A stretch of 64,000 nucleotides of DNA, taken from the NCBI GenBank assembly GCA_911728455.2, contig OU452225.1, positions 26,756,495-26,820,494 of the forward strand, written 5' to 3'. Both the position numbers and the translations under genes were made by a program. The stretch comes from Marthasterias glacialis. Lineage: Eukaryota > Echinodermata > Asteroidea > Forcipulatida > Asteriidae. Positions 23,391-36,580 of this stretch are shown piece by piece. Position 1 is the first letter of the stretch. Each line of letters starts with the position of its first letter. Under the pieces are notes generated by a model that saw only the letters and a list, made by a program, of their open reading frames with translations, did no database searches and was not told the origin of the DNA.

Positions 23391-24830
23391 TTTCATTTCC
23401 AAACTATTACTTCAGTTAGAAGTGAAATTTGTCTTGTAACTTGGGTGGGGAGGGAAAGGAAACGGAATGTTGGGATTGTTTCGGGGTCAAAAGTCAAGGT
23501 CACAGTGGTGAGTTTTGGTTAAATGGTTTTAGGAATCTAACTCCAGTTAGAAGTGACACTTGGACTTATAACTTGCATTTTGGGTTGCCCTTTGGGAAAG
23601 GACAGTTGGGATTATATTTGTGTAAAAAGGTCCAGGGCATTGCGATGAATTATAGGTAAATGGTTTCCTGAAAGTAACTCCAATTAGAAGCTGTAACTTA
23701 GAACTTGTAACCTATTTTGTAACTAGGGTGGGGGTTCCCTTTCTGGACATTGAAGCTGAGATTGCTTGGGTGTTTAAAGGTCAAAGGTCACCTCCAATAA
23801 ATGATGGTTAAATGGTTTTCGGACTGTAACTCCAGTTTGACATTTGAACTTGTCTCTGCGTGGTTGCCCTTGGGGATAGGAAAGATGGGATTGTTTTGGG
23901 GTGAAAGGTCAAACTTCACTGGTCACAGTGCTCAGGTATAGGAACATGTGGTTTGTGGATATCTTTAGTTACCTACAATGTTTGGTTGATTGTGTGGCTA
24001 GGGCCTCTTAGGTAGAGAGGAAAATCTCATCAATAACCGATGCTGACATGTCATTTGAAACTACAGAAGCAAACGCAGAAAAATCCTTGAGGGCTACAAT
24101 TATTGATCAAAGAGACATCAGAAGGGCAAATTTATGATGCGAGAAGGGTGTCCAGCAAAGTGAAATATCAACTAAAATTGTTATGAATATTGAAGAGTGA
24201 TAATTGATTCCTCTCAGGGATAGAAAAGTCAGGATTGTTTTGGGGTGAAAAGGTCAAAGGTCAACTCCAATATCACCCTGGTGACTGAGGTTTAAATGTT
24301 TGCGGACTGTAACTCCAGTTTGAAGTGACATTTGGACTTGACACTGGGCTCGGTGGTTGTCCCTTGGGGTAAAAGTTGGGATTGTTCTGGGTGAAAAGGT
24401 CAAATTTCACAAGTCACAGTGCTCAGGTATAGGAACATGTAGTTTGTAGATATCTTTGGTTACCGTAAAATGTAAGAAGGGCTGAGGGGTTTCAACAGCA
24501 TTTTTGTATAAAATTTGTTTACAGTACGGACTAGAAAAACTTTGATTGGGACAGGGCTAGATTTCAATATTGATTCTTTGGTTTCAGAAGCAAGGGCCTC
24601 ATAGGTAGAGAGCAAACTCTGACATCATTAATCGATGCTGACGTGTCATTTGAAACTACAGAAGCAAACTCACAGAAATCCTTAAGGGGTATAAATATTG
24701 AATGCACAGTGTTTCCAAATACTGATCCAGCAATATCAAAAAATAAAACCAAAGTTACGATGCGAGAGGTGTGCAGCAAAGGTAAAATAACATCTAGAAT
24801 TCAAAAGCAACTCAAACAGCTGAATTGATC
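23391..24830 (+). repeat. Degenerate tandem repeats in intron 1
   Basis: Phrases AACTCCAGTTAGAAGTGACA, GGGATTGTTTTGGGGT and AAAGGTCAAAGGTCA recur every 130-150 bp from about 23400 to 23900. A larger roughly 490-bp duplication repeats CTCAGGTATAGGAACATGT (23930 and 24421) and GCTGACATGTCATTTGAAAC-like blocks (24043 and 24633). The right end joins a fragment of the 960-bp satellite (about 24780-24930). Confidence 0.6.
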
Positions 24831-25845
24831 TACTAGGCACACATGCAACTTGTATCCAAATTTATGCAGTGTCATTTCTAACATGGCTTATGATGGCGAT
24901 GGCAGCCATTTTGTATTTTCACAAAACTGCTACAATAGTTACTTTGTTATGAGTGAAAAAAATAGAAAATTAATCAAAAACTAAAGCTCTAGTGTTTGCT
25001 GTTTTTGCTATTTTCATTCCAAATTTGTTTATAATTAAACAAATGTCCCTTAGAGTATTAAATGAGTTGAAACTTTGTGAAGGAAAACTACTTTAAAACC
25101 TGGGTGCAAGATGAAGCAAAAACAATTGCATATTGTTGATGTGTTTTTGAACTTCCAGCTCAAGTCGGAAATAAGTTCAAAAGTTCACAAGATATGTTTA
25201 AGAACAACAATTCAATACCTGATGGTCTCATGAGGATGTTACATGAATTTGCTTTCAAGAGTTTCAATGGAAATCTCCTGAAGAAGCTACAAATCCTTTA
25301 ATTTCACCTTTAAATTGTTTGATTAGAAAGGCTAGCCATGAAAGCTATGGTCTGAAAACTTTTGTCTCTGTTGGCATGGAACCACAAGAGTCTCATTTCG
25401 CTTTGCAAGCTGCCCGCTGCGAGCCTCACTAATTTACACAGTCTAACTAAAGGTCAAAAGAAACTTTTTTTGTAGTAGAATACCGGATTTATGAAGCAGT
25501 ATGGATTTAAATCAATGTCACAACATACAACTTTATTATAAGGGCTTCGTTTTGGTTTTTAAGTGTTATTTACCGAAAATAAAGCCGAATGTGGTCCATC
25601 AGTACGGGTCTTCCCATGTCTTCACTGCATTGTTTTCAACACCCACCTCAGGTCATGTGATCACACCCTGTGTGTGTTGTGTTTACCATAGAAGTACAAT
25701 CAATGTGGCGAAGTGGGGTATTTTGGAAGTGTGTTTGTAGGGAAGTTTAGGAGTCAAACTTTAACAATTCAAAAACAATCATGTGGTGTCATCATCATAA
25801 TGTCATTACGGATGTATTTGTAACTTATCTCTATTTTCGATATGG

Positions 25846-26191
25846 GATGTCATGGCCGAGCGGATAAGAGCAACGGAATCACACTCTGATCAGCAGAGTG
25901 TGGGTTCGAATCCCAGTTGTGACACTTGTGTCCTCGAGCAAGACACTTTACTATAATTACTTTTTTCCACCCAGGAGTAAATGGGTACCTGTGAGGGCAG
26001 TGATGGTTTATGTGAATGTAAGCTTGGAGCCCAGTTACTCGCCCAGTAAACTCCCTGAGGAGCTGAGATGGTTTAAGGAATGAACTAAATGGCCCAGTGA
26101 CCAGGGGTAGTAATGTCAGAAGCGCTTTGAAGCGGCCTTCAGGCTGTGATAAAGCGCTATATAAAAACTGATTATTATTATTAGTATTATT
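25846..26191 (+). repeat. tRNA-derived SINE
   Basis: The head has A box TGGCCGAGCGGATAAGAG and B box GGTTCGAATCC (25903-25913), like a leucine- or serine-type tRNA. The body has CTCGAGCAAGACACTTTA, AAATGGGTACCTGTGAGG and AAGCGCTATATAAAAACTG, and the tail is an ATT repeat. It is close to full length. The same body is found at 40440 and, inverted, at 49801. Confidence 0.88.
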
Positions 26192-26544
26192 AAAGACATA
26201 CCAAGATTCAACTCTATTAAGTATATGGTTTAAAAGATACATGACATCAAAAAAATACCCCGTGACAGGTGATGATGTCATCAACCTGAAACTTTAGACA
26301 TTTGTTGTCTGGATAAGGGTCGCCATGTATACCAATTTTGAAGCAATTACCACAATCTTCCCCACATACATCAAGTAAAAGTGCAATTTTAACTATTTTT
26401 CATTATTTGTTCATTTTCATACCATTATTGAAAGCAACTTTGTAAACTGTATCACTTTTGAATTACAAGGCACTTCCGGTTTCGACCAGAAGTAGAGGCC
26501 ACGTAATTTTACGCACTTGACAAAAAATTAAGACCTATAAATAA

Positions 26545-27193
26545 CCCTATCAGGACCGGGGGGGGGGGGGGGGGTGGGGGCACAATGTGCCCCCCCCCCC
26601 CTACCAATTTTTTTCCACGTAACTTTTTAACGCTTAGTTTAGTCTGTTCACCGCGAAATTTTCTGACTTTTCCTAAAATATATCTAGGATCATATTGGAA
26701 AAAAATAATTGATACCGGGGGCTAGCTGTTGCCATGGCAACCATTTGTTTGACCTTGGGTCACACGATTTTACTGTTTTTTAGTGATTTTTAAGATTTTT
26801 TGGACATAATTTCCACTTATTTTAGTTCTTTTTGCCAGAAAAGTGATAGTGGTGAGTCACGTGATAGTCTGAAATGGTTTTGGGAATTCAAAATGGCCGC
26901 CATTTTTGGCGGCCATCTTGAATTTCGTGTTTTCAGCCTGTAATTAGGGGGTCAAATTATATCAAGTTTTTTAACAATGGAACATTTTCAACCTGTTAAT
27001 TTAATACTTTTCAGACCCCCAAAATGTTCAGATTTGTCAATCAAGCCTTATTGATTGATGCTCAAAAACGCCCTCCAGTGACGATTTTGTGAAATTTTGT
27101 GACGTCATCATGTAGAACTCGGTAAAATGAACATTTGTGGCAAGTTTCATCAAAATCGGTTGAACACTTTGGAAAATACGGAGGGGGGCACTA

Positions 27194-27239
<46 letters not shown>

Positions 27240-27276
27240 TCCCCGTACAACCAAAAAAAGCCCGGTCCTGATAGGG
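26545..27276. mobile_element. piggyBac-like MITE with G/C runs, internally deleted copy
   Basis: The ends are CCCTATCAGGACCGGG and its exact inverse. The flanks are ATAA (26541-26544) and TTAA (27277-27280), consistent with a TTAA target duplication with one change. Next to each end is a palindromic GGGGGCACAATGTGCCCCC or GGGGGGCACTATGTGCCCC, and the right one runs into 41 consecutive C (27198-27238). Compared with 29149-30070, about 250 bp of the interior is missing. TTAA plus CCC ends are the piggyBac signature. No transposase is present. Confidence 0.8.
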
Positions 27277-27359
27277 TTAACTCTACCTATTCTTGCAAAA
27301 AACAAGTTTTGGTCCCATATGGCTGATTTGATGTGGATTTTGAAAGATTTAATTAAGTA

Positions 27360-29144
27360 ATGTTTTCAACATTGTAATTTGACTAGTGATGACATCACTG
27401 CAATATTCACGCTATTGACTAATGTGGTTAGTCATCTTAAGTTTCATTTAAGTGGCAAATACGGAAATGTGCAAAACGTCAATGAGAATGAAATGTGCAT
27501 TGTTAATGCACTTTCGCTACGCAAGAATCTGAAAAATAAGGAAGAAAAAGAAAACTAGACATATTGCGTTTGTGCACAAATGCCAAGCTGTTTCGCCGAT
27601 AACATTTTCAAATTACTGGTCTGAATATAAAAGTCTGACATTGTGTGCATAATCAAGTTTATAATGCAAGAATTAATGCCTTGTGAGATCGAATTCATTC
27701 TGTATATTATTGTTAAACTCTACCTTTAAGGTAATATAACCTGACAAATGATGACGTCATGATGACGTCAATTTGTTTTCAGAGCATTTATGACCTACCA
27801 AACCTGTTTTTAAAAACAAATTTTGATTATAGCATGTTCCATTAGCAATTTATGACTTGAAGGGGCAAAAAACGAAGAAAAGAAATGTAAAAAATCATGT
27901 GATAAGGACATCATGATGTCATTTCACCACTAACAAAACTTGCCATTATCTAACAACCTGCCATGTTGCAACATGATTAGACCTAGACTTTTGGAGATAT
28001 ACGACTTCTCAAAGTGCACATTTAATGTCATGTCACATGACCCCTGATGTTGTTATTGATCTAAAACTTCACACATATGTTGGCTGTAATAATTTTGAAG
28101 CGATTACAAAAAATTTTGCCACACTTATCTTTTCAAAGTGCATTTTGAACAGTTTTCAACCTGCCGCTAGAGGGCGCTCTTATATATTAAGACGTCATCG
28201 GTATATTTTTTTTAAAGCACACCCTGGCCGGACACTAACATCATTTAAAGCAACTTCATAACTTTTACCACTTTTAAATTACCATGGCACTTACGGTTTC
28301 AACCAGAAGTAGAGGTCACGTGAGGTCATGCGCACTGAATAAAATGAAGACCTAATTTATCCCTATCCAATCCCGCAGACAGAGACCTAAGGTTTCTTGT
28401 GACTGATTTGATACGAATTATCAAATTTTTAGAATATAAATTTTGCAGATGAGGTCACGTAACAGGTGATGACATCATCATGACGTCAGTGTAATATGCA
28501 GACTGTTGCACCAATCACTGAAAGTTCCATTGCAATTGCTTATCGGGAACTAAGCAAAAAAGCGTATACAACGCAACTTGCGTTATTTGAATGACTTCCG
28601 GTACACTAAATGAGACAAATAAGAAAAAAAAATACAAATAAAAAAACTTTAACAAAAATAAGAGCTGTTTCACTGTGCTTCACGGCGAAAGAACTAACTT
28701 AATCTATATGATGGACAGTAAAAATGGCTTTTCCAGGTATGAACATGTTGACGGTTTATCATCGATGAACTTTGCTAAATAGGTTCGCTGAATATATGCA
28801 AGTTTTCAATTCAAACACAAATTATATTTATTCTGTTAACATAGATTTTATATAACTGTACCTTTAAGGTGATATAACATGAAACTTGATAACACTTGAT
28901 GACACTTGAAAACGTCAGGATGACATCATTTTGTTTTCCAATTTTAATTATACATGTACCTTGCTTGGCTAGCAATTTATGAGTAAAGATTAAAAAATCA
29001 CAAATATGAAAAAAATCACACGATGATGTCATCATGGTTTCGTTTCACATTTTACAAGAACTTGCCTTGTCTAACAACATACCAATTTTCAACTCAATGG
29101 AACTTATAGCTTGGTAGATATATGACTTCGAAAAGTACCTCTCT
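27360..29144. repeat. Dispersed intron repeat rich in TGACGTCA
   Basis: Perfect TGACGTCA lies at 27752-27759, 27763-27770 and 28481-28488. Recurring phrases include AAAGTGCATTTTGAACAGTTT, CCTGCCGCTAGAGGGCGCTC and AACCAGAAGTAGAGGTCACG. These also appear at 26.46, 30.1, 31.5 and 39.9 kb. It is an old repeated unit of 1-2 kb. No exon was recognised. Confidence 0.5.
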
Positions 29145-29148
29145 TTAA

Positions 29149-30070
29149 CCCTATCAGGACCGGGGGGGGGGCGGGGGGTGGCACAATGTGCCCCCTACCA
29201 ATTTTTTCCACGTAACTTTTTAACGCTTAGTCCGATCACCACGAATTTTTTTGACTTTTCCTAAAATATAACAAGGATCACATTGGAAAAAAAATTGATA
29301 CCGGGGGTTAGCTGTTGCCATGGTAACCATTTGTTTGACCTTGGGTCACACGATTTTACTGTTTTTTAGTGATTTTTTAAACTTTTTGGAAATAATTTCA
29401 TCTTATTTTAAGTTTTTTTGCCAGAAAAGTGATAGTGGTGAGTCACAAGATAGTCTGAAATGGTTTTGGGAATTCAAAATGGCCGCCATTTTTGGCTGCC
29501 ACCTTGGATTTTGTGTTTTCAGCCTGTAGTTAGGGGGTCAAATTATATCAAGTTTTTTAACAATGGAACATTTTCAACTTGTTAATTTATTACTTTTTAG
29601 ACCCCCAAAATGTTCAGATTTGTCAATCAAGCCTTATTGATTCTCTGTGGGCCCTTGATGGCGGCCATTTTGATTGTTAAGTGGAAAAAATTCAAAAAAA
29701 AACCAGTTTTTTCTTGAAAATGGGATAAATTAATGAATTATTACGCTCCCCTAAGATAACTCCAGTTACTAAGTTAGGTTTAAATTATAGTTATCTTGTT
29801 AAAATGTACAAGTTTGCCAAGTTTAAAAACATTCGGACTAAAAATACAGAAGTTATGGCAAAAACACGATTTTTGACAAAAAAATATGGGCAAAAAACAG
29901 TCAAAAACGCCCTCTAGTGACGATTTTTTGAAATTTTGTGATGTCATCATGTAGAACTTGGTGAAATGAACATTTGTGGCAAGTTTTATCAAAATCGGTC
30001 AAACACTTTGGAAAATATGGAGGGGGGCACTATGTGCCCCACCCCGGTCCCCGTACAACCAAAAAAAGCC
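29149..30070. mobile_element. piggyBac-like MITE, longer copy with missing right end
   Basis: TTAA (29145-29148) precedes CCCTATCAGGACCGGGGGGG. The interior aligns with 26545-27276 but keeps an extra block, about 29645-29900, that the other copy has lost. The right side stops after AAAAAAAGCC, so the last roughly 14 bp of the TIR are gone. The GGGGGGCACTATGTGCCCC palindrome is retained near 30022-30040. Confidence 0.78.
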
Positions 30071-30239
30071 TTGTGACATCTGATGACGTCATCAATCTTA
30101 ATGGTTATCATGTATACCAAATTTGAAGCTATTACAAAAAACTTCACCACACATATTTTCTGAAAGTGCATTTTGAACTGTTTTTAAGCTTGCCACTCGA
30201 GGGCATTCTTGTATATTATGAAGTCTGGTGCTGAGCAAC

Positions 30240-31490
30240 TAGTGAAATTATTATTTTTTATTATTATTAATACTGAAATAATCCAAACAACAGGAGTGAA
30301 CATACAAGCATTTCTACAAATAATTCTTATGAAAGATAAACAGTGTAAACAATGAATAAGTAAAGAGGATTAAAAATGACAAAAACAATCCAAGATAAGA
30401 CAGTGAGACAGAAACAATTTGGATACAGAACACAAGACAATCCATTCTAAGGTGACCAGGGTTAATACAAGTGGATAGTCACTGTTGCTCAAAGCATATT
30501 AATCCACCCTTGAATGGAACACAAACATTGATAAGAAACGGTAAAATTGCAATAAAAATAGACTCTGAGTAAACAAGGTGTCTAAAATTAATATGATAAA
30601 ACAAATTTATGAAATAAATACAAATTTAAAAAGTAAGCTAGCAATTAATCAATAAATAAATTAACCAAACAATCAATTAACTAACCAACCAACAGATAAA
30701 TGAACCAATCAAACAATGATCAATCAATCAACTTAATAGAAATAAAAAAAAAATCATTAAAGTTCACTACTCGAACGTCCTGCATCAACTATTTGTGACT
30801 ACTCGACCAGTCGTAACTTTTATTTGCAACTTATCACAATGTTGACGTCCCCATGTCTATGTGTGCAGGCTTCGACCTTTGTGTTCAAAAGGGCTTGGCA
30901 ATTTTTGCCTTGCCTTTTCTAAAGTTTGAGGGGCATCATGGCAATTTTGTGGGGAACCATGGCAAAAACTAAATTTAACGAGACTTTTTGCAGGACTTAC
31001 TAATTCCACGGTGCACTTCGTGGTGGATGTGACACCAACTTTATTCGAGACTCGGCACTGACAGTGTTCGACATTAAGGCGTGGTCCGTTTGCCAAATGC
31101 CAGTTGAAACAGCAACGGACCAGCTAAAAAAAACCTTGCCAAGCGGTTCGGTCAAACAGTAAAAAGTATCCGTAGAGTACTACAGAATTCAGATAATTGA
31201 TTGATTTATTGTTTGTATCAAAGGAGGCCACCCATTTAAAATAAGAGTGCAAGTAAATTATGACCAATAACCAATTTTCAACCAACGGAACGTTCCAGTT
31301 TCCGCAGTGGATTGAGGAAGTGCACACACACAGCACACTGCAAAATCAGCCAATGGAAAATTTTATAACTGAGTACGTGGTGTTTTTTATGAGAAATCAG
31401 TTCATTTGGCAACTTTTTGCAAATTTTGTATTGTGACGGTCATGACTAGTCACTGCAATCAACAATCACGATTACTTCAAAAGTAGCCCA
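30240..31490. other. Intron sequence without recognised content
   Basis: AT-rich, with a patch of AATCAATCAACC-type low complexity (about 30640-30730). Neither strand shows a splice-bounded coding segment or a repeat matching elsewhere in the window, apart from the flanking dispersed repeat. Confidence 0.35.
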
Positions 31491-31499
31491 GGCTTAATG

Positions 31500-32110
31500 A
31501 CATCATCAGTACTATTTTTTTAAAGTAACCCTTGCCGGAAACTAACATCATTGAAAGCAACCTGATCAAGTTAACCACTTTTGAATTACAAGCCACTTCC
31601 AGTTTCGACTGGAATGAGAGGTCACATGAAGTCGGGCATACTGAATAAAATGAAGACCTACATAACCTCTATCTAACCCCATAAAGGTCTCTCGTGGTTG
31701 ATTTTATATCAAGTTTTGAAGATTTTAAAGTTATATCTGTAAGGTGACATCACATGACAGAAGATGACTTTATGGTGACATTATTGGTACTGTGCACATG
31801 TTTGTTATGTGGTCTTTGTTTGTACTAAGTTAGGTTAAGATGCAAGTTTGGCAAGTGACCAAAAGGCTGTTTAGAGAAACGTGTGTACAAAGTCTATGGC
31901 ATTTGTCTGAAGAAAAAAGAAGACGAAAAAGAAAAAAACAAATTGAAAACAAAACAATGCCTTTTCTGTTGCAAAGCACAAAACCAACAAAATTAACAAA
32001 ACCAAGAGCTGTTTTGCTGTGCTTTGCTGAGAAACAACTAATTAGTTTGTTAATACTGAGTCTTGTAAAAAGCAGTTTGCTGGCAGTTAAAAGGGTTTTA
32101 AAATTGTCTT
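31500..32110. repeat. Fragment of the dispersed intron repeat
   Basis: Carries the recurring phrases GAAAGCAACCTGATCAAG, TTTTGAATTACAAGCCACTTCC and AAAATGAAGACCTA seen at 26.45 and 28.25 kb. A 90-codon frame at 31840-32112 is basic and low complexity (RRKRKKQ) and lies inside this repeat, so it is not called a gene. Confidence 0.45.
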
Positions 32111-35100
32111 AATGTTTGGAGCAGCCTGTAAAACAAACTACGCATTGAGAATTAAGCTGTCACATTATCCTACTCTCTACCCTGTCTATTTGTGATACTA
32201 AAAGCGGTATCATTTGTGTGATATTAAAAGAATTGTATGTGGTTAGGAACCTTGTGAAGTTTAGATGGCTTTTATCTTGGTAATTTGTTTGGCATACCCT
32301 TACAAGTAAGAAAAGCAGCAGAAAGCTTTTTGGTAAATTTAATCTAACTTGAGACTAACACTTTTTTTCCATTAATGAGGCAAGTTTTGAGTTCAATATT
32401 GAAAACGATTACCTTGTATGTAGGTATAGAGCAAACTGACATCAATACCTGACAGTAATACATAAGTTGGACTCGATCAAGTTATCTGTGACTGATTGGT
32501 TCCCCCAAAACATCTAGAATTCAAAAGCAACTTGTAGAATGATATTGATCTACTAGAGGCACACGTGTATATTGTATTCAAATTAATACAGTGCCATTTC
32601 TAACATGGTTTAGGATGGCAATGGCAGCCATTTTGTATTTTTACAAAGTTTGCAAAGTCTTCTGGCAGTTCAGAAGTGGTTCTAAAGTTGTTCAGTGTTT
32701 TGATCAGCCTGTTGAACAAACTAGGCATTGAGAATTAAGCTGGCACATTATCCTACTTTCTTTCCTGTCTCTTTGTGATACTAAAAGCAGTATCATTTGT
32801 GTGATATTAAAATAATTGTATATGGTTAGGAACTTTGTGAAGATTTGACAGCTTTTATCTTGGTACTTTTGTTGCCATACCCTTACAAATTACAAAAACA
32901 GCAGAAAGCTTGTTGGTAAATTCAGTCTAACTTTAGACTAGCACTTTTTTTCATCAATGAGGCAAGTTTTGAGTTCAATTTTAAAAACGATTACCTTGTA
33001 TGTATAGAGCAAATTGACATCAATACCTGACAGTAATGTGGGAGTTAGACTCGATCAGGTAATCTCACAGAAATGCATGAAACTTGTTTACCAAAGTGAA
33101 AATAAGATCTAGAATTGGAAATCTTATTCCACAGGGATCTTTTTTTTTAGGTAGTGGTGGTTGATGTAAAAGAAATTAGGTGAACCTATATTCATTATAA
33201 ACAACTTGTACAGTAGTTTTTAGAATTAGGGCAATTTTAAATGAGGCACGTTTTGAATCAGATGTTGATTCTGGTGGTTCTTGAAACAAGGTCTTCCTAG
33301 GAGGAGGGCAAACTGAAATTAATAACTGGCTATGATGTGTTTGTCAAACTCACTCGAGCAGTCTCACAGAAATGTACAAGGTTTCCAAATATATTGATCA
33401 AAGAAATTTTAATAAAAATACACCAAAGTGATGATGGAAGAAGTGTGTGCAGCAAAGTGAAAATAACATCTAGAATTCAAAAGCAACTTGTAGAATGATA
33501 TTGATCTACTAGAGGCACACGTGTATATTGTATTCAAATTAATACAGTGCCATTTCTAACATGGTTTATGATGGCAATGGCAGCCATTTTGTATTTTTAC
33601 AAAGTTTGCAAAGTCTTCTGGCAGTTCAAAAGTGGTTCTAAAGTTGTTCAGTGTTTTGATCAGCCTGTTGAACAAACTAGGCATTGAGAATTAAGCTGGC
33701 ACATTATCCTACTTTCTTCCCTGTCTCTTTGTGATACTAAAAGCGGTATCATTTGTGTGATATTAAAATAATTGTATATGGTTAGGAACTTTGTGAAGAT
33801 TTGACAGCTTTTATCTTGGTACTTTTGTTGCCATACCCTTACAAATTACAAAAACAGCAGAAAGCTTGTTGGTAAATTCAGTCTAACTTTAGACTAGCAC
33901 TTTTTTTCATCAATGAGGCAAGTTTTGAGTTCAATTTTAAAAACGATTACCTTGTAGGTATAGAGCAAATTGACATCAATACCTGACAGTAATGTGGGAG
34001 TTAGACTCGATCAGGTAATCTCACAGAAATGCATGAAACTTGTTTACCAAAGTGAAAATAAGATCTAGAATTGGAAATCTTATTCCACAGGGATCTTTTT
34101 ATTTAGGTAGTGGTGGTTGATGTAAAAGAAATTAGGTGAACCTATACATTTTCATTATAAACAACTTGTACAGTAGTTTTTAGATGTTGGGCAATTTTAA
34201 ATGAGGCACTTTTTGAATCAGATGTTGATTCTGGTGGTTCTTGAAACAAGGTCTTCCTAGGAGGAGGGCAAACTGAAATATTAATAACTGGCTATGATGT
34301 GTTTATCAAACTCACTCAAGCAGTCTCACAGAAATGTACAAGGTTTCCAAATATATTGATCAAAGAAATTTTAATAAAAATACACCAAAGTGATGATGCA
34401 AGAAGTGTGTGCAGTAAAGTGAAAATAACATCTAGAATTCAAAAGCAACTTGTAGAATGATATTGATCTACTAGAGGCACACGTGTATCTTGTATTCAAA
34501 TTAATACAGTGCCATTTCTAACATGGTTTATGATGGCATTGGCAGCCATTTTGTATTTTTACAAAGTTTGCAAAGTCTTCTGGCAGTTCAGAAGTGGTTC
34601 TAAAGTTGTTCAGTGTTTTGATCAGGCTGTAAAACAAACCAGGCATTGAGAATTAAGCTGGTACATTATCCTACTTTTTACCCTGTCTATGTGTGATACT
34701 AAAAGCGGTATCATTTGTGTGATATTAAAAGAATTGTATATGGTTAGGAACCTTGTGAAGTTTAGACGGCTTTTATCTTGGTACTTTTGTTAGCTTATCC
34801 TTATAAATTAGAAAAGCAGCAGAAAGCTTGTTGGTAAATTCAATCTAATTTGAGACTAACGCTTTTTTCCATCAATGGGGCAAGTTTTGAGTTCAATTTT
34901 GAAAATGATTACCTTGTACGTATAGAGCAAACTGACATCAATATCTGACAGTAATGTGGGAGTTAGACTCGATCAAGTAATCTCACAGAAATGCATGGAA
35001 CTTGTTTACCAAAGTGAAAATAAGATCTAGAATTGGAAATCTTATTCCACAGGGATCTTTTTATTTAGGTAGTGGTGGTTGATGTAAAAGAATTTAGGTG

Positions 35101-36580
35101 AACCTGTACATATTCATTATAAACAACTTGTACAGTAGTTTTTAGATGTTGGGCAATTTTAAATGAGGCACGTTTTGAATCAGATGTTGATTCTGGTGGT
35201 TCTTGAAACAAGGTCTTCCTAGGAGGAGGGCAAACTGAAATTAATAACTGGCTATGATGTGTTTGTCAAACTCACTCAAGCAGTCTCACAGAAATGTACA
35301 AGGTTTCCAAATATATTGATCGAAGAGATATTAATAAAAAATACACCAAAGTGATGATGCAAGAAGTGTGTGCAGTAAAGTGAAAATAACATCTAGAATT
35401 CAAAAGCAACTTGTAGAATGATATTGATCTACTAAAGGCACACGTGTATCTTGTATTCAAATTAATACAGTGCCATTTCTAACATGGTTTATGATGGCAT
35501 TGGCAGCCATTTTGTATTTTTACAAAGTTTGCAAAGTCTGCTGGCAGTTCAGAAGTGGTTCTAAAGTTGTTCAGTGTTTTGATCAGCCTGTAGAATAAAC
35601 TACGCATTGAGAATTAAGCTGGTACACTATCCTACTCTCTACCCTGTCTATGTGTGATACTAAAAGCGGTATCATTTGTGTGATATTAAAATAATTGTAT
35701 ATGGTTAGGAACCTTGTGAAGATTTCACAGCTTTTATCTTGGTACTTTTGTTGCCATACCCTTACAAATTAGAAAAGCAGCAGAAAGCTTGTTGGTAAAT
35801 TCAATCTAACTTTAGACTAGCACTTTTTTTTTTTATCAATGAGGCAAGTTTTGAGTTCAATTTTGAAAACGATTACCTTGTAGGTAAAGAGCAAACTGAC
35901 ATCAATACCTGACAGTAATGTGGGAGTTAGACTCGATCAAGTAATCTCACAGAAATGCATGAAACTTGTTTACCAAAGTGAAAATAAGATCTAGAATTGG
36001 AAATCTTATTCTACAGGGATCTTTTTTTTTAGGTAGTGGTGGTTGATGTAAAAGAAATTAGGTGAACCTATACTTATTCATTATAAACAACTTGTACAGT
36101 AGTTTTTAGAATTTGGGCAATTTTAAATGAGGCACGTTTTGAATCAGATGTTGATTCTGGTGGTTCTTGAAACAAGGTCTTCCTAGGAGGAGGGCAAACT
36201 GAAATTAATAACTGGCTATGATGTGTTTGTCAAACTCACTCGAGCAGTCTCACAGAAATGTACAAGGTTTCCAAATGTATTGATCAAAGAAATTTTAATA
36301 AAAATACACCAAAGTGATGATGCAAGAAGTGTGTGCAGTAAAGTGAAAATAACATCTAGAATTCAAAAGCAACTTGTAGAGTGATATTGATCTACTAGAG
36401 GCACACGTGTATCTTGTATTCAAATTAATACAGTGCCATTTCTATCATGGTTTATGATGGCAATGGCAGCCATTTTGTATTTTTACAAAGTTTGCAAAGT
36501 CTTCTGGCAGTTCATAAGTGGTTCTAAAGTTGTTCAGTGTTTTGATCAGCCTGTAGACTAACTAGGCATTGAAAATTAGG
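32111..36580 (+). repeat. 960-bp tandem array, about 4.6 units
   Basis: The marker CATCTAGAATTCAAAAGCAA occurs at about 32511, 33468, 34428, 35391 and 36353, giving spacings of 957-963 bp. The first unit has an internal deletion (spacing of the CAGCCTGT marker 585 bp). Units are highly alike, including CACACGTGTAT and TTGATTCTGGTGGTTC blocks. Partial related units lie at about 24780-24930 and 37702-37785. No open frame runs through a unit, so it is non-coding. Confidence 0.88.

Noticed and set aside
27127-27360. Proline-rich protein frame
   Set aside because: The proline run is the 41-nt C homopolymer inside a TTAA-flanked MITE.
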